Of a stretch of 64,000 nt of DNA, positions 1 to 7,978 are shown piece after piece. The stretch's first letter is position 1; every line of letters begins with the position of its first letter. The position numbers and the translations under genes were made by a program. The notes below the pieces were generated by a model. That model did not search any database. It worked only from the letters and a program-made list of their open reading frames with translations, and had not been told where the DNA came from. Source of the DNA: Heliomicrobium modesticaldum Ice1 (lineage in GTDB: Bacteria; Bacillota; Desulfitobacteriia; Heliobacteriales; Heliobacteriaceae); contig NC_010337.2 in assembly GCF_000019165.1 (NCBI RefSeq), forward strand, positions 847,501 to 911,500. The letters are read 5' to 3'.

Positions 1-2048
1 ACGAAGCGAAGGGGCACATAGGTGCGGTCGTTCTTGATGTAGGGAGCGGCATCCATAGCGGTTTCGACGCCGCCGATGGTCATTTTGCTTTCGCCGATCT
101 TGAAGGTGGCGGTGCGCTTCTGGTTCTGGTCGGCAGGGGTGATGACTTTACCGACAGCCAGCTTGACCGCCCAGCTCTGATCGAATTCGCCGGAGTCAAC
201 AGTAGTCGTGGTGAAGGTTACCGTATTATTGGGGGCTTCGGTGTACTCGGCGCCATTGTAGAAGAAAGAAGTAGCGGCTTTGTCGTTCTCGACGATAGCG
301 TTGCCGCCGATTTTGGCTTCGATGGTGCCTTCGGGCACACTGCGGTCAAGGTCGACCTTGATGTTGGAGATCTTGATCTTGACAGCTTTGGTGCCGGCAG
401 CTTTGATGGGGATCACAAGGGATGCATCGCCGTCGGCTTTGGCCACGCCGTCTTTGTCAATGTCGGCGTCGCCTTCGACAACTTCAACGGTCGGAGTGTT
501 GTTAAAGGTCACACCGTCGGTCAGCTTGACTTTGATCTCCCGGTAGCTGCCTTTGATCTTGTCATCGATTAGGTTGCCTTTTTCGGCGGAAATGACGATG
601 TCATTCAGGGTTTGTTCTTTCACACCGACGCGCAGCTCTTTGGTGTCAACAGTGGCCGACACGGGCAGAATGGCCTTGCCAAGAAGGACTTCGCCTTCGG
701 CGCCTGCACGACCGGAGACGGTCGCTTTGATATCGCCTTCCGCGTTACCCTTGACAGAGATGTAGAACTGAACTTCCAGTTCCGACTTGGTGCCACCGGA
801 GTTGCCTTTGTAGTTGATCTCCACATAGCTGTCTTTACCGTCGATGGTCGGCTTATCCCACGTGCCGGCTTTGGAATTCCAATCTTTGATGCCGGTGACT
901 TTCACCCAAGAGGGGAAGTCGACACGGACCTTACGTTTTTCCGTCAGTGAACCGGCGATGTTTTCTTTGATGTTGATCTTGGCGACGGCGTTGTCATACT
1001 TACCGGCGACAGCTGTGGTAACGTCGCCGACGACTTTGACGGTCGTGCCGAAATCAACGTAGGTGGCGATGACAAGATCTGCATCGTTGATCTCGTCTTT
1101 GGAGGCGCTATTGGAAGTATAGCTTTTGCCTTCGATGGTCACCGTCACGTCGCCGTACTTGGCGTCGGAATCAGGCGTGATGACCGGGTTGATCTCGATG
1201 ATACCGCGGTCTCCTTTCGTTTCTTGCATACCTCCAACGGGAGCATAGACGGTCAGGGTGCGTCCGTCGCTATCCACATCTGTTGTGAACTCACCGTATT
1301 TAGCATAACCAGCCAGACCGGTTACTTTAGTACCATCATTACCAACTTCCCACTTGAAGTTGCTGGGGAGCTTCACAGTGAACAGGGCTTGGCCTTTATC
1401 ACCGCTTTTTCCATTGACCGCGCCGATAGCGCCGGCGTAGTTCTCGGCGATACGGAAGGTGCCGGCTTTTTGCCCGGAAGCGTCACCGATCGTTTCCACC
1501 TTGATAACGCTGGCAGTGGTTTTCTTGCCGGTAGCCACACGGCCGATGACATACTTGCCGCCGGTCACGCCGGAGTCGAGGGGATCGATGGTGGCTTCGA
1601 TGTCGCCGCCGTCAAAGCCGTCGACTTTAACGATCGGGACGATGGCGATGGAGTCAGGGTCATTCTCCGCACCACCAAGACTTGATGGCAGGGTGATCGT
1701 CAGCGTGTAGTCGCCGCTTTTGACGACATTCACGCCTTCATCGTCACCTTTTTTAAGAGATTTTCCTTTCCAATAGACCATTTTATAAACATCTGTAACT
1801 TCAGAAAGATCAAACTTGATGCCGCTGGGAAGGGTGTACGTGAAGGACGTGCCGGGTTGCATATCCGTCTTGAAATCGTCGTCCTCGCGCAGGGTCAGTT
1901 TGCCCAGTGGGGTACTGGTCGCGGAATCGGAGATGCTTTTGACAGTTCCCACAGAGTTGTTCGTCGCTGCGAACGCTGAGGGAACTACGATACCGGTCAG
2001 CAGACCGGCCGTTGCCAGAGAGGCAACGAACTTTTTCGTGTAGCTCAC
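1..2048 (-). CDS. Secreted surface protein with copper-amine-oxidase-N-like C-terminal domain (3'-truncated by window edge)
   Basis: The gene starts at GTG 2048, seven to eight bases after a strong AAAGGAGG site, and runs off the left edge; about 682 residues are visible. A signal peptide (KK, hydrophobic core, AFA cleavage-type end) is followed by a long beta-rich region without a recognised enzyme domain. At the edge the frame enters the conserved PYIKNDRTYVPLRFV block of the copper-amine-oxidase N1-like domain. By comparison with the adjacent paralogue at 2303-4570, about 75-85 residues are missing. The two proteins align throughout, including the motif GGDIEATIDPLDSGVTGGK. In the family this terminal domain is a surface-protein module and does not imply amine oxidase activity; no such catalytic domain is seen. 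A structural envelope or S-layer-like role is inference. Confidence 0.85.
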   Translation of the reverse strand, partial: MSYTKKFVASLATAGLLTGIVVPSAFAATNNSVGTVKSISDSATSTPLGKLTLREDDDFKTDMQPGTSFTYTLPSGIKFDLSEVTDVYKMVYWKGKSLKKGDDEGVNVVKSGDYTLTITLPSSLGGAENDPDSIAIVPIVKVDGFDGGDIEATIDPLDSGVTGGKYVIGRVATGKKTTASVIKVETIGDASGQKAGTFRIAENYAGAIGAVNGKSGDKGQALFTVKLPSNFKWEVGNDGTKVTGLAGYAKYGEFTTDVDSDGRTLTVYAPVGGMQETKGDRGIIEINPVITPDSDAKYGDVTVTIEGKSYTSNSASKDEINDADLVIATYVDFGTTVKVVGDVTTAVAGKYDNAVAKINIKENIAGSLTEKRKVRVDFPSWVKVTGIKDWNSKAGTWDKPTIDGKDSYVEINYKGNSGGTKSELEVQFYISVKGNAEGDIKATVSGRAGAEGEVLLGKAILPVSATVDTKELRVGVKEQTLNDIVISAEKGNLIDDKIKGSYREIKVKLTDGVTFNNTPTVEVVEGDADIDKDGVAKADGDASLVIPIKAAGTKAVKIKISNIKVDLDRSVPEGTIEAKIGGNAIVENDKAATSFFYNGAEYTEAPNNTVTFTTTTVDSGEFDQSWAVKLAVGKVITPADQNQKRTATFKIGESKMTIGGVETAMDAAPYIKNDRTYVPLRF

Positions 2049-2302
2049 CTATGTTCCTCCTTTTATATTGTTTTGTACGAATTCCAGCCGGGAATCGATG
2101 TTCCGCCTGAAATCCTTACGCTCATTTAGACAACCCGGAGGAGAAAAAGGTTCCCGCTACGTCAAAAAAATCGTTTTTTTCTTTTTGCTATGTACCCTTT
2201 AACGTTATACCTGCGACATCTTCTCAGGACAGTCCCCATCATTACAAGCTGTTATACGTTGAAGCAGAAGCCGGATGATGCCGGCTTCTGCTCCAATCGA
2301 AC
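2049..2302. other. Intergenic region between the two surface-protein paralogues
   Basis: This gap holds the 5' leader of the gene starting at 2048, with its AAAGGAGG site, and at 2264-2291 the hairpin that follows the upstream paralogue. Homopolymer A/T runs lie near 2162-2190. I could not pick out a convincing promoter. Confidence 0.5.
2264..2291 (-). terminator. Hairpin downstream of surface protein gene 2303-4570
   Basis: A perfect 11-bp inverted repeat (GCAGAAGCCGG / CCGGCTTCTGC) with a 6-nt loop begins 12 bases past the stop codon. The sequence after it on the minus strand is only mildly T-rich, so it may act as a weak terminator or a 3'-end stabiliser. Confidence 0.55.
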
Positions 2303-4570
2303 TCAGTTGATGGTCACCGTTTGGGTAGCGCCATCCCACTGGGCGGAGATGCCCAGGGCTTGGGCAACCCAGCCGACAGGCAACATGACACGGCCGGGGG
2401 CGACGATCTCGGGAGCCGTATCCATCTGAATCGAGACGCCGTTGACCATCATGATGTTGCTGCCGATGGTCATTTTGACGACGCGGTCGCCTTTGATGAG
2501 GACGACGCTCTGATCAAAGCCATTGTACATCATGTTGTTGTCGGAGACACCGACGGCTTGGGCCACGAAGCGAACGGGCAGGTAGGTGCGGTCATTTTTG
2601 ATATAGGGAGCCACATCCATGGTGGATTCCACGCCGCCGATGTTCAGCTTGCTGTTGCCGATTTGGAAGACGGCGGTGCGCTTTTGTTCACCGGGGGCAG
2701 GGGTGATGACTTTGGCCACGGTCAACTGCACAGCGGTGCTTTGGTCGAATTCACCGGGGTCGATGACGCCGGCGTTGCCCGGTTGTTCAGTTCCGGCGTT
2801 GTCATAGTACTTAGCGGCGTCTTTGTCGTTTTCCACGAGAGCGCTGCCTTTGATCTTGGCAGTCACGTCGCCTTCGGGAATAGTCCGGTTGAGGTCGGCT
2901 TTGATATCAGAGATCTTGATCTTGCTGGCCTGGGTGCTGCCCGATTTCACGGGGATCGTCAGGAAGGAGCCGTCCTTAGAGATGTTGTCTGCATCCAGCT
3001 CCAGGTTGCCTTCGACCACTTGGACGGTCGGGGTGGAGGACCACTGGACGCCGTCAGACAGTTCCACGACGATGTTGCGGTAGGCGCCGTCGATCTTGTC
3101 GCTCATGATCCGGTCTTTGTCGGTCTCGGCGATGATGATATCGCTCAGGGGTTGGTTTTTCACGCCGACGCGGAGCTCGCGGGCTTCTGTGCTGGCCATG
3201 ACGGCTTGCACAGCTTTACCCAGAACGGCTTCGCCTTGGGCGCCGGCCCGGCCCGATACGACGGCTTTGATATCCCCTTGGGCATCGGCTTTCACGGAGA
3301 CTTCCAGGGTGATTTCGAGTTCGGCTTTGCTGGAGCCGACGCCGTTGCCGGTGTAGGTGAACTCGATATAGCTGTCTTTGCCGTTGACGACCGGCTTAAC
3401 GAAGGCGTCACTGGCGCCGGTTTTGACGTCCCAGTTTTTGATGCGAGTCACTTTAACCCAGGAGGGAAAATCCACGCGAATCTTCCGTCCTTTGAACAAG
3501 GAACCGGCGATGTTTTCTTTGATGCTGAGCTTGGTCAGTTCGTTGTCATACTTGCCGGCCAGAGCGGTTTTCAGTTCGCCTTTAGCGGCGATGGCCGTGC
3601 CGTAATCGGCATAGGTGGCCACAGTGAGGTCGGCGTCGGATACATCAGCAACTTTGCCTTCGACCGAAGCGACAATGTCGCCGTACTTGGCGTCAGCGCT
3701 GACATTGATGCCCGGGGTGATCTCGATGATGCCGCGGTCAGCGCCGGTGCCGCTGAGGTCGCCGTAGACTTTCAGGGTACGGTCGCTTTCAACGACGGTC
3801 GTAAAGGTGACGCCGCTGAAGCCGGCGAGGCCGGTGACGAGGGTGTCATTGGCGTCCAGGGCACTGTCGATCCATTTATAGTTGCTGGGGAGTTTAACGG
3901 TGAACAGGGGAGCTTGCGTGGTGTCCGTAGCAGTCACTTGGCCCAGCGAGCCGGCATAGTTTTCAGCGATGCGAATGATGCCGCCGCGGGCGTCTTGTTC
4001 ACCGATGGTCTGCACCTTAATTACGGACGCCGTTGTCTTCTGTCCTGTGGCCACACGACCGATGACGAACTTGCCGCCGGTCACGCCGGAGTCGAGGGGA
4101 TCGATGGTGGCTTCGATGTCGCCGCCTTCGAAGCCATCCACTTTGATCAGCGGTTGGACGGAGATCATGTCAGCGACGTTATTGTCCTGAAGGCCGGAAG
4201 GGGTTTGAATCGTCAGGGTGTAGTCGCCGCTCTTGGTAACAGTGAATCCGTAGTGGGTGCCGCTGTTGGAGAGGGGCTTGATGCCGTCGACGGGGTCATT
4301 GTAGTAGACCATGTCGTAGACAGCGTCAGAAGCGAACTTGATTCCCGAGGGCAGCGTATAGGTGAAGGACGAGCCCCCTTGAATATCATTGGGGAAATCG
4401 CTGTCTTCTTTCAAAGTCAGTTTGCCCAACCTGACGCCGCTCGCGTCGTCGGCGATGCTTTTGACGATGTCAACGGAGTTGTTAGTCATGGCAAAGGCAG
4501 CCGGAGTCAGCGCCGTAGTCATGATCAGCGCCGCAGAAAAAGAGGCGACTGTTTTCTTCAACTTGTTCAC
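2303..4570 (-). CDS. Secreted surface protein with C-terminal copper-amine-oxidase-N-like domain
   Basis: This 755-residue protein starts at GTG 4570 behind AGGAGG (about 4577-4582). Residues 1-27 form a signal peptide ending AFA. Residues about 30-620 are beta-rich and unassigned. Residues about 635-755 form a complete copper-amine-oxidase N1-like domain, with GGVESTMDVAPYIKNDRTY and the second half ending WDGATQTVTIN. It is the tandem paralogue of the gene at 1-2048; one 58-bp segment is identical in both (4069-4126 and 1553-1610). A hairpin at 2264-2291 follows it, so the two genes may be separate transcription units. No catalytic residues of an enzyme are evident. A structural or S-layer role is inferred from size, tandem duplication, export and the good ribosome site. 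Confidence 0.88.
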   Translation of the reverse strand: MNKLKKTVASFSAALIMTTALTPAAFAMTNNSVDIVKSIADDASGVRLGKLTLKEDSDFPNDIQGGSSFTYTLPSGIKFASDAVYDMVYYNDPVDGIKPLSNSGTHYGFTVTKSGDYTLTIQTPSGLQDNNVADMISVQPLIKVDGFEGGDIEATIDPLDSGVTGGKFVIGRVATGQKTTASVIKVQTIGEQDARGGIIRIAENYAGSLGQVTATDTTQAPLFTVKLPSNYKWIDSALDANDTLVTGLAGFSGVTFTTVVESDRTLKVYGDLSGTGADRGIIEITPGINVSADAKYGDIVASVEGKVADVSDADLTVATYADYGTAIAAKGELKTALAGKYDNELTKLSIKENIAGSLFKGRKIRVDFPSWVKVTRIKNWDVKTGASDAFVKPVVNGKDSYIEFTYTGNGVGSSKAELEITLEVSVKADAQGDIKAVVSGRAGAQGEAVLGKAVQAVMASTEARELRVGVKNQPLSDIIIAETDKDRIMSDKIDGAYRNIVVELSDGVQWSSTPTVQVVEGNLELDADNISKDGSFLTIPVKSGSTQASKIKISDIKADLNRTIPEGDVTAKIKGSALVENDKDAAKYYDNAGTEQPGNAGVIDPGEFDQSTAVQLTVAKVITPAPGEQKRTAVFQIGNSKLNIGGVESTMDVAPYIKNDRTYLPVRFVAQAVGVSDNNMMYNGFDQSVVLIKGDRVVKMTIGSNIMMVNGVSIQMDTAPEIVAPGRVMLPVGWVAQALGISAQWDGATQTVTIN

Positions 4571-4857
4571 AATTGTTCCTCCTACTTGTTGGTGGTTGTG
4601 TTCTTTTGCGCATCGGGTTTGCTATTTTCTCTGCTGTCGACTTCCCGCGGCTGCACCCCCCCTTACGCGATTGTATTGGTCAAGAGGCTTTGTTCGACTG
4701 TCTGATACAAAAATTCGCTGCCGCTAATGCTTTTCTGTCCATAGGGATTCATCCATTTTATTCCTTATAATTTATTTCTTGTTCTGCAAGGTAGTTGTGT
4801 TCTCTTTCGCAGAACCGATATAATGAATGTAGTTCTATAATCAAAGGAGGCGCATGT
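4571..4857. promoter_or_regulatory. Divergent intergenic region between surface-protein genes
   Basis: The gap separates the minus-strand gene starting at 4570 from the plus-strand gene starting at 4858, so it must hold two outward promoters. On the plus strand TATAAT lies at 4820-4825, with TTGTGT at 4795-4800 as a possible -35 box at a long 19-nt spacing. The AT-rich stretch 4755-4785 could serve either side. No operator repeat was recognised. Confidence 0.5.
4795..4825 (+). promoter_or_regulatory. Candidate sigma-A promoter for the propeller protein gene
   Basis: The -10 box TATAAT at 4820-4825 is a perfect consensus, 32 bases before the ATG at 4858. The best -35 is TTGTGT at 4795-4800; its 19-nt spacing is longer than usual, which lowers confidence. 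Confidence 0.4.
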
Positions 4858-6264
4858 ATGGCATCACGTCTTCTCTTTCAGTTATTCGCAATCGCCCTTT
4901 TGTTTCTGTCGCTTGTCCCCAGTGCTTTTGCTTCTTTGGAGTGGCAACCGGCGGGGCAGCGGACCGCAGTAACGGTGATCAAAGCCACCAAGGATCTGCC
5001 GCCGGATCAGTACTATCTGCTGATGGACGGCAAGCTCTACCGGGCAGGCAATGATCATGCGTTAACCCTGATCAGCAACGATAAGATTTGGAATGTGTAT
5101 GTGAAAGACGACGGCACACTGTATGCTTTATATGGAGAGGATAAGGCGTCGTTAGCCGTTGAAAAGTGGGACAACGCCTTACAACAGTGGTCAAAAATCT
5201 GCAATGCCCCCGCCGATACAGCGCATTTTGCTGTCCTTTCCAACGGCGCCGTCCTTTTCGGGGTCTCTCGTTATGGCACGCAGATCTGGAAGATCGCCCT
5301 GACGCCGCCTGCTCAAGCCAACTGGATGATGAAAACGGAGACAGGGGGCTATCGCTTCGCTGCAACGCCTGATGGGATTGTCTTCACAGGGGAAGAGCGG
5401 GAATTAGACAACAAACGCAGCACCGATTACGGGGCGACATGGCGGGCCATTCGAGGGGTGGAGCCTTTTGAACAGTTCTATGTCTCGCCAAACTACAAAG
5501 AAGATGCCTCTGTCTTCGCGCTCAGCCGGCACGGCCGAGTCTATAAGTCAACCAGCCGCGGAGAAACCTGGATCGATACGATGGAAGGCATCAACCAACA
5601 TACTTTTTTTGCAGCAATGGCCTTCTCGCCCGATTACAGCCAAGATCAGACCTTATATGTAGCAGACAAAGAGGGGCGGCTCTTTATTTCGCAAGATCGC
5701 GCAGCCTCTTGGACTTCTCTAGATGTCCGTCTTCCCAGCGGACATACTTTGAACAGCCTCGTCATTCTCCCGAATAAGCAGGTCATCGCCGGAACGGATC
5801 AAGGCCTCTTCCTGCTGAAAAACACGTACACCCCTCCGTCACGACCTGTGAATTCGATGAAAGAAAAGATGACAGTCACCTTTACCTTAGGCAAAGACAC
5901 TTATCGGATAAACGGTGAAGAATGGTTGATGGATGATGCGCTTCCCTATTACAAGGATGGCCGTCTGTATGTGCCGGTTCGATATCTGGCCAAGGGGCTC
6001 GGGATCGCAGATAAAGATATCCGCTGGAACGAGGCGACCCGCGAAGTGACACTCACTAAAGGCGATAAGACGGTCAAATTGTATACGGACAAACGAGTGC
6101 TGCTTGCGAACGACAAGGCCACCTTGATCGATGTCTATCCCGAGGTGACCAATAACCGCCTCCATCTCCCCGTTCGTTGGGTAGCCGAGGCGTTTGGTGC
6201 TACCGTCACATGGAACGATTTTGACCGCGCCGCAACCATCTTGTATGAAAAAAAGGTTGACTGA
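4858..6264 (+). CDS. Secreted beta-propeller (BNR/YCF48-like) protein with copper-amine-oxidase-N-like domain
   Basis: The ATG at 4858 follows AAAGGAGG by six bases; an in-frame ATG at 4795 lacks a ribosome site and would hide the signal peptide. The 468-residue product has a signal peptide (hydrophobic stretch, cleavage near SAFA). Residues about 40-320 form a propeller-like region with repeated blades such as STDYGATWRAI, STSRGETWIDT and SQDRAASWTSL, typical of BNR/sortilin/photosystem-II-assembly-factor-like propellers. Residues about 340-468 form a complete copper-amine-oxidase N1-like domain. It shares that terminal module with the two divergent neighbours, suggesting a common surface location. 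The ligand is unknown; no sialidase active site is assigned. Confidence 0.85.
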   Translation: MASRLLFQLFAIALLFLSLVPSAFASLEWQPAGQRTAVTVIKATKDLPPDQYYLLMDGKLYRAGNDHALTLISNDKIWNVYVKDDGTLYALYGEDKASLAVEKWDNALQQWSKICNAPADTAHFAVLSNGAVLFGVSRYGTQIWKIALTPPAQANWMMKTETGGYRFAATPDGIVFTGEERELDNKRSTDYGATWRAIRGVEPFEQFYVSPNYKEDASVFALSRHGRVYKSTSRGETWIDTMEGINQHTFFAAMAFSPDYSQDQTLYVADKEGRLFISQDRAASWTSLDVRLPSGHTLNSLVILPNKQVIAGTDQGLFLLKNTYTPPSRPVNSMKEKMTVTFTLGKDTYRINGEEWLMDDALPYYKDGRLYVPVRYLAKGLGIADKDIRWNEATREVTLTKGDKTVKLYTDKRVLLANDKATLIDVYPEVTNNRLHLPVRWVAEAFGATVTWNDFDRAATILYEKKVD

Positions 6265-6270
6265 TTCAGG

Positions 6271-6299
6271 ATGAGTGGAACTTTCCACTCATTCCTTTT
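6271..6299 (+). terminator. Rho-independent terminator after the propeller gene
   Basis: A perfect 10-bp stem (ATGAGTGGAA / TTCCACTCAT) with a 2-nt loop lies seven bases after the stop codon and is followed by TCCTTTT. Confidence 0.7.
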
Positions 6300-6351
6300 G
6301 TCTAATGTATTGACACCGATTCTTGACGGTGTTTGATAGGGGAGAGGAAGT

Positions 6352-6960
6352 CTGTCCGATCAAAAAGATCTCATCCTCGCCGCCCAATCCGGCGACAGCC
6401 ATGCTTTTTCACAACTCGTGGAGATATACCAGAGGCGTGTCTACGGTTTGGCCGTTCATCTGACCGGCAACCCGGAAGATGCGCACGATTTGGCACAAGA
6501 AGCATTGATCCGCGCCTATCGGTATATTGGGAGCTTCCGGTTGGAATCTGACTTTGGCACTTGGCTGCACCGGATTACAGTGAACACATGGCTCAATATG
6601 AAGCGCAAGGGCCGGAATGTGGTCGTTGAGTCGTTGGATGAAGACTGGAATGACAGCGCTAAGGCCAGTCGAGAGGTGGCTGCCACAACAGGCGACCCCC
6701 TCGAGGCTTTCGAATCGGCGGAATTCAAGGCGATGGTCCGACAGGCGCTGCAACACCTGTCGGAAGAACACCGGACTGTCTTGGTTCTGCGTGAGATTTA
6801 CGATTATTCCTACGAGGAGATCGCGACTGCAACAGATACTTCTCTCGGCACGGTGAAATCTCGGATCAACCGGGCGAAGGCGCAGATGCGCAGCGTCTTG
6901 ACCTCGATAGCCGGTCAGTTCGGGGTACTTCTGCCAGAGAAGACGACACAAAGGAGGTGA
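6352..6960 (+). CDS. ECF-type RNA polymerase sigma factor, probable CTG start
   Basis: The protein has sigma region 2 (NPEDAHDLAQEALIRAY, then FGTWLHRITVNTWLN) and region 4 (HRTVLVLREIYDYSYEEIA and GTVKSRINRAKAQ), as in ECF (SigW-like) factors that direct polymerase to stress or envelope promoters. The first ordinary start in frame is GTG 6418, but it has no ribosome site and would remove the N-terminal helix. The frame stays open upstream to stops at 6334 and 6337 and encodes a typical ECF N-terminus (DLILAAQSGDSHAFSQLV). A GGGGAG site at 6339-6344 lies seven bases before CTG 6352, the only plausible initiator; the product is then 202 residues. The next gene starts 6 bases after the stop and looks like its anti-sigma factor. 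Confidence 0.87.
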   Translation: MSDQKDLILAAQSGDSHAFSQLVEIYQRRVYGLAVHLTGNPEDAHDLAQEALIRAYRYIGSFRLESDFGTWLHRITVNTWLNMKRKGRNVVVESLDEDWNDSAKASREVAATTGDPLEAFESAEFKAMVRQALQHLSEEHRTVLVLREIYDYSYEEIATATDTSLGTVKSRINRAKAQMRSVLTSIAGQFGVLLPEKTTQRR

Positions 6961-6965
6961 GCATC

Positions 6966-7952
6966 ATGAAGCCTGTACGTGACGGCACGGCACAAGTGCA
7001 TGAGTTTGAGTTGTGGCGGCAGGCTGAACGGGCGTTACGGCAGCTTCCACAGGAGATGCAGCCTCCCGAGCATTTTGCTGCGCAGGTGATGGAACGGATC
7101 GCTCGGGAGCAGATAACCCCGCTCCCTGCACCGTCTGCTTCCGGTCGTTCCGTTGACTTTCGCCGCTGGATGGCTTCTGCAGCCCTGTTTCTATTGGCCG
7201 TAGGCACGGGAAGCGGGATCTATGTGGCAATGCAGGGATCTGCGCCGCCCGGGTCGGCTCCTGTACAAGTTGTCCAGCATGCCGATCCTTCGCCTGAGCA
7301 AAGCGATAGCGATATTCGCAGGTCAACGGATAGAGACGGGCATTATTCCGGTCAAGGCGCCCGATCCACTGAGCTCCCCCCGTCTACCGTTTCGGATAGG
7401 GCCGTTATAGTGCCCCAAGATGCGACCGAATCAAGTCACCCCGCCCTTGCGCCGGTTGCCCCTGCTCCTGAGCCTACAAAAGGTATTGCGGCAACTGAGA
7501 AGACCTATCTGTTGAGCAAACCCATGGTCATCCAACGGACGCTGCTTCGCTATCGTGTCGCCTCTCTTGACGCCGGCATCGACGCAGTGAAAAAAGCTGT
7601 CACTCAGGTGAATGGTCAGCTTGAAAATGTCAGCTTGCAACAATCGCAAGGACGTACCATTCAAAACCTGATTGTCAAGCTGCCGCCGGATCGGCTGCAA
7701 GCTTTCATCCAAGCGCTTCCCTCAGGGGTACTCCTGGAGAACAAAAGGGATAACCAAGATGTGACCAATACCTTGCAGGACATGGTCGCACTGGTAGATT
7801 TCTTAAGAGGTCAACTCGCGACTGCACCTGCGATGCAGCAGCCCGCCTTGTCGAATAAGATTCAGTCCTTGGAACGACAAATCGCTTCCTTAGAGCAAGA
7901 AGCGGCGACGCAAACGGTGGTCTTGATGATGGAAGCAGAAAGCGGACAGTGA
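6966..7952 (+). CDS. Putative transmembrane anti-sigma factor with DUF4349-like extracellular domain
   Basis: I chose ATG 6966, eight bases after AAAGGAGG; GTG 6957 overlaps the sigma factor stop. The 328-residue protein has a cytosolic N-terminus (residues 1-66), one membrane helix (about 68-88), a Pro/Ser-rich spacer, and a C-terminal region (about 175-325) resembling DUF4349: a beta/alpha part then a predicted coiled coil (IQSLERQIASLEQEA). The N-terminal part resembles anti-sigma N-domains only loosely and has no Cys, so the zinc-binding HxxxCxxC motif of ZAS anti-sigma factors is absent. Its role as regulator of the preceding sigma factor is inferred from coupling and topology. Confidence 0.8.
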   Translation: MKPVRDGTAQVHEFELWRQAERALRQLPQEMQPPEHFAAQVMERIAREQITPLPAPSASGRSVDFRRWMASAALFLLAVGTGSGIYVAMQGSAPPGSAPVQVVQHADPSPEQSDSDIRRSTDRDGHYSGQGARSTELPPSTVSDRAVIVPQDATESSHPALAPVAPAPEPTKGIAATEKTYLLSKPMVIQRTLLRYRVASLDAGIDAVKKAVTQVNGQLENVSLQQSQGRTIQNLIVKLPPDRLQAFIQALPSGVLLENKRDNQDVTNTLQDMVALVDFLRGQLATAPAMQQPALSNKIQSLERQIASLEQEAATQTVVLMMEAESGQ

Positions 7953-7978
7953 TATCACCGTCCGCTTTCTGCTTTTTT
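7935..7978 (+). terminator. Strong rho-independent terminator after the sigma/anti-sigma pair
   Basis: A perfect 13-bp stem (GCAGAAAGCGGAC / GTCCGCTTTCTGC) and a run of six T at 7973-7978. The 5' arm is inside the last codons of the anti-sigma gene, and the stop codon of the convergent subtilase gene lies in the loop. Confidence 0.9.

Noticed and set aside
2321-4705. Long plus-strand open frame of about 794 codons opposite the surface protein gene
   Set aside because: It is antisense to a gene with signal peptide, ribosome site and a known domain; its composition (rich in Asp, Gly, His, Val) is typical of a GC-rich shadow frame.
6260-6270. Match of CTGATTCAGG to the right end of the IS1380-like element
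   Set aside because: Only about eleven bases agree, with no second end or transposase remnant nearby; chance is likely.
6310-6338. TTGACA with 17-bp spacing to TTGATA as a promoter for the sigma factor
   Set aside because: The spacing is ideal but transcription would begin around 6345, inside or past the ribosome site needed for the CTG start; the -10 box is also poor. It overlaps an ACACCG/CGGTGT inverted repeat.
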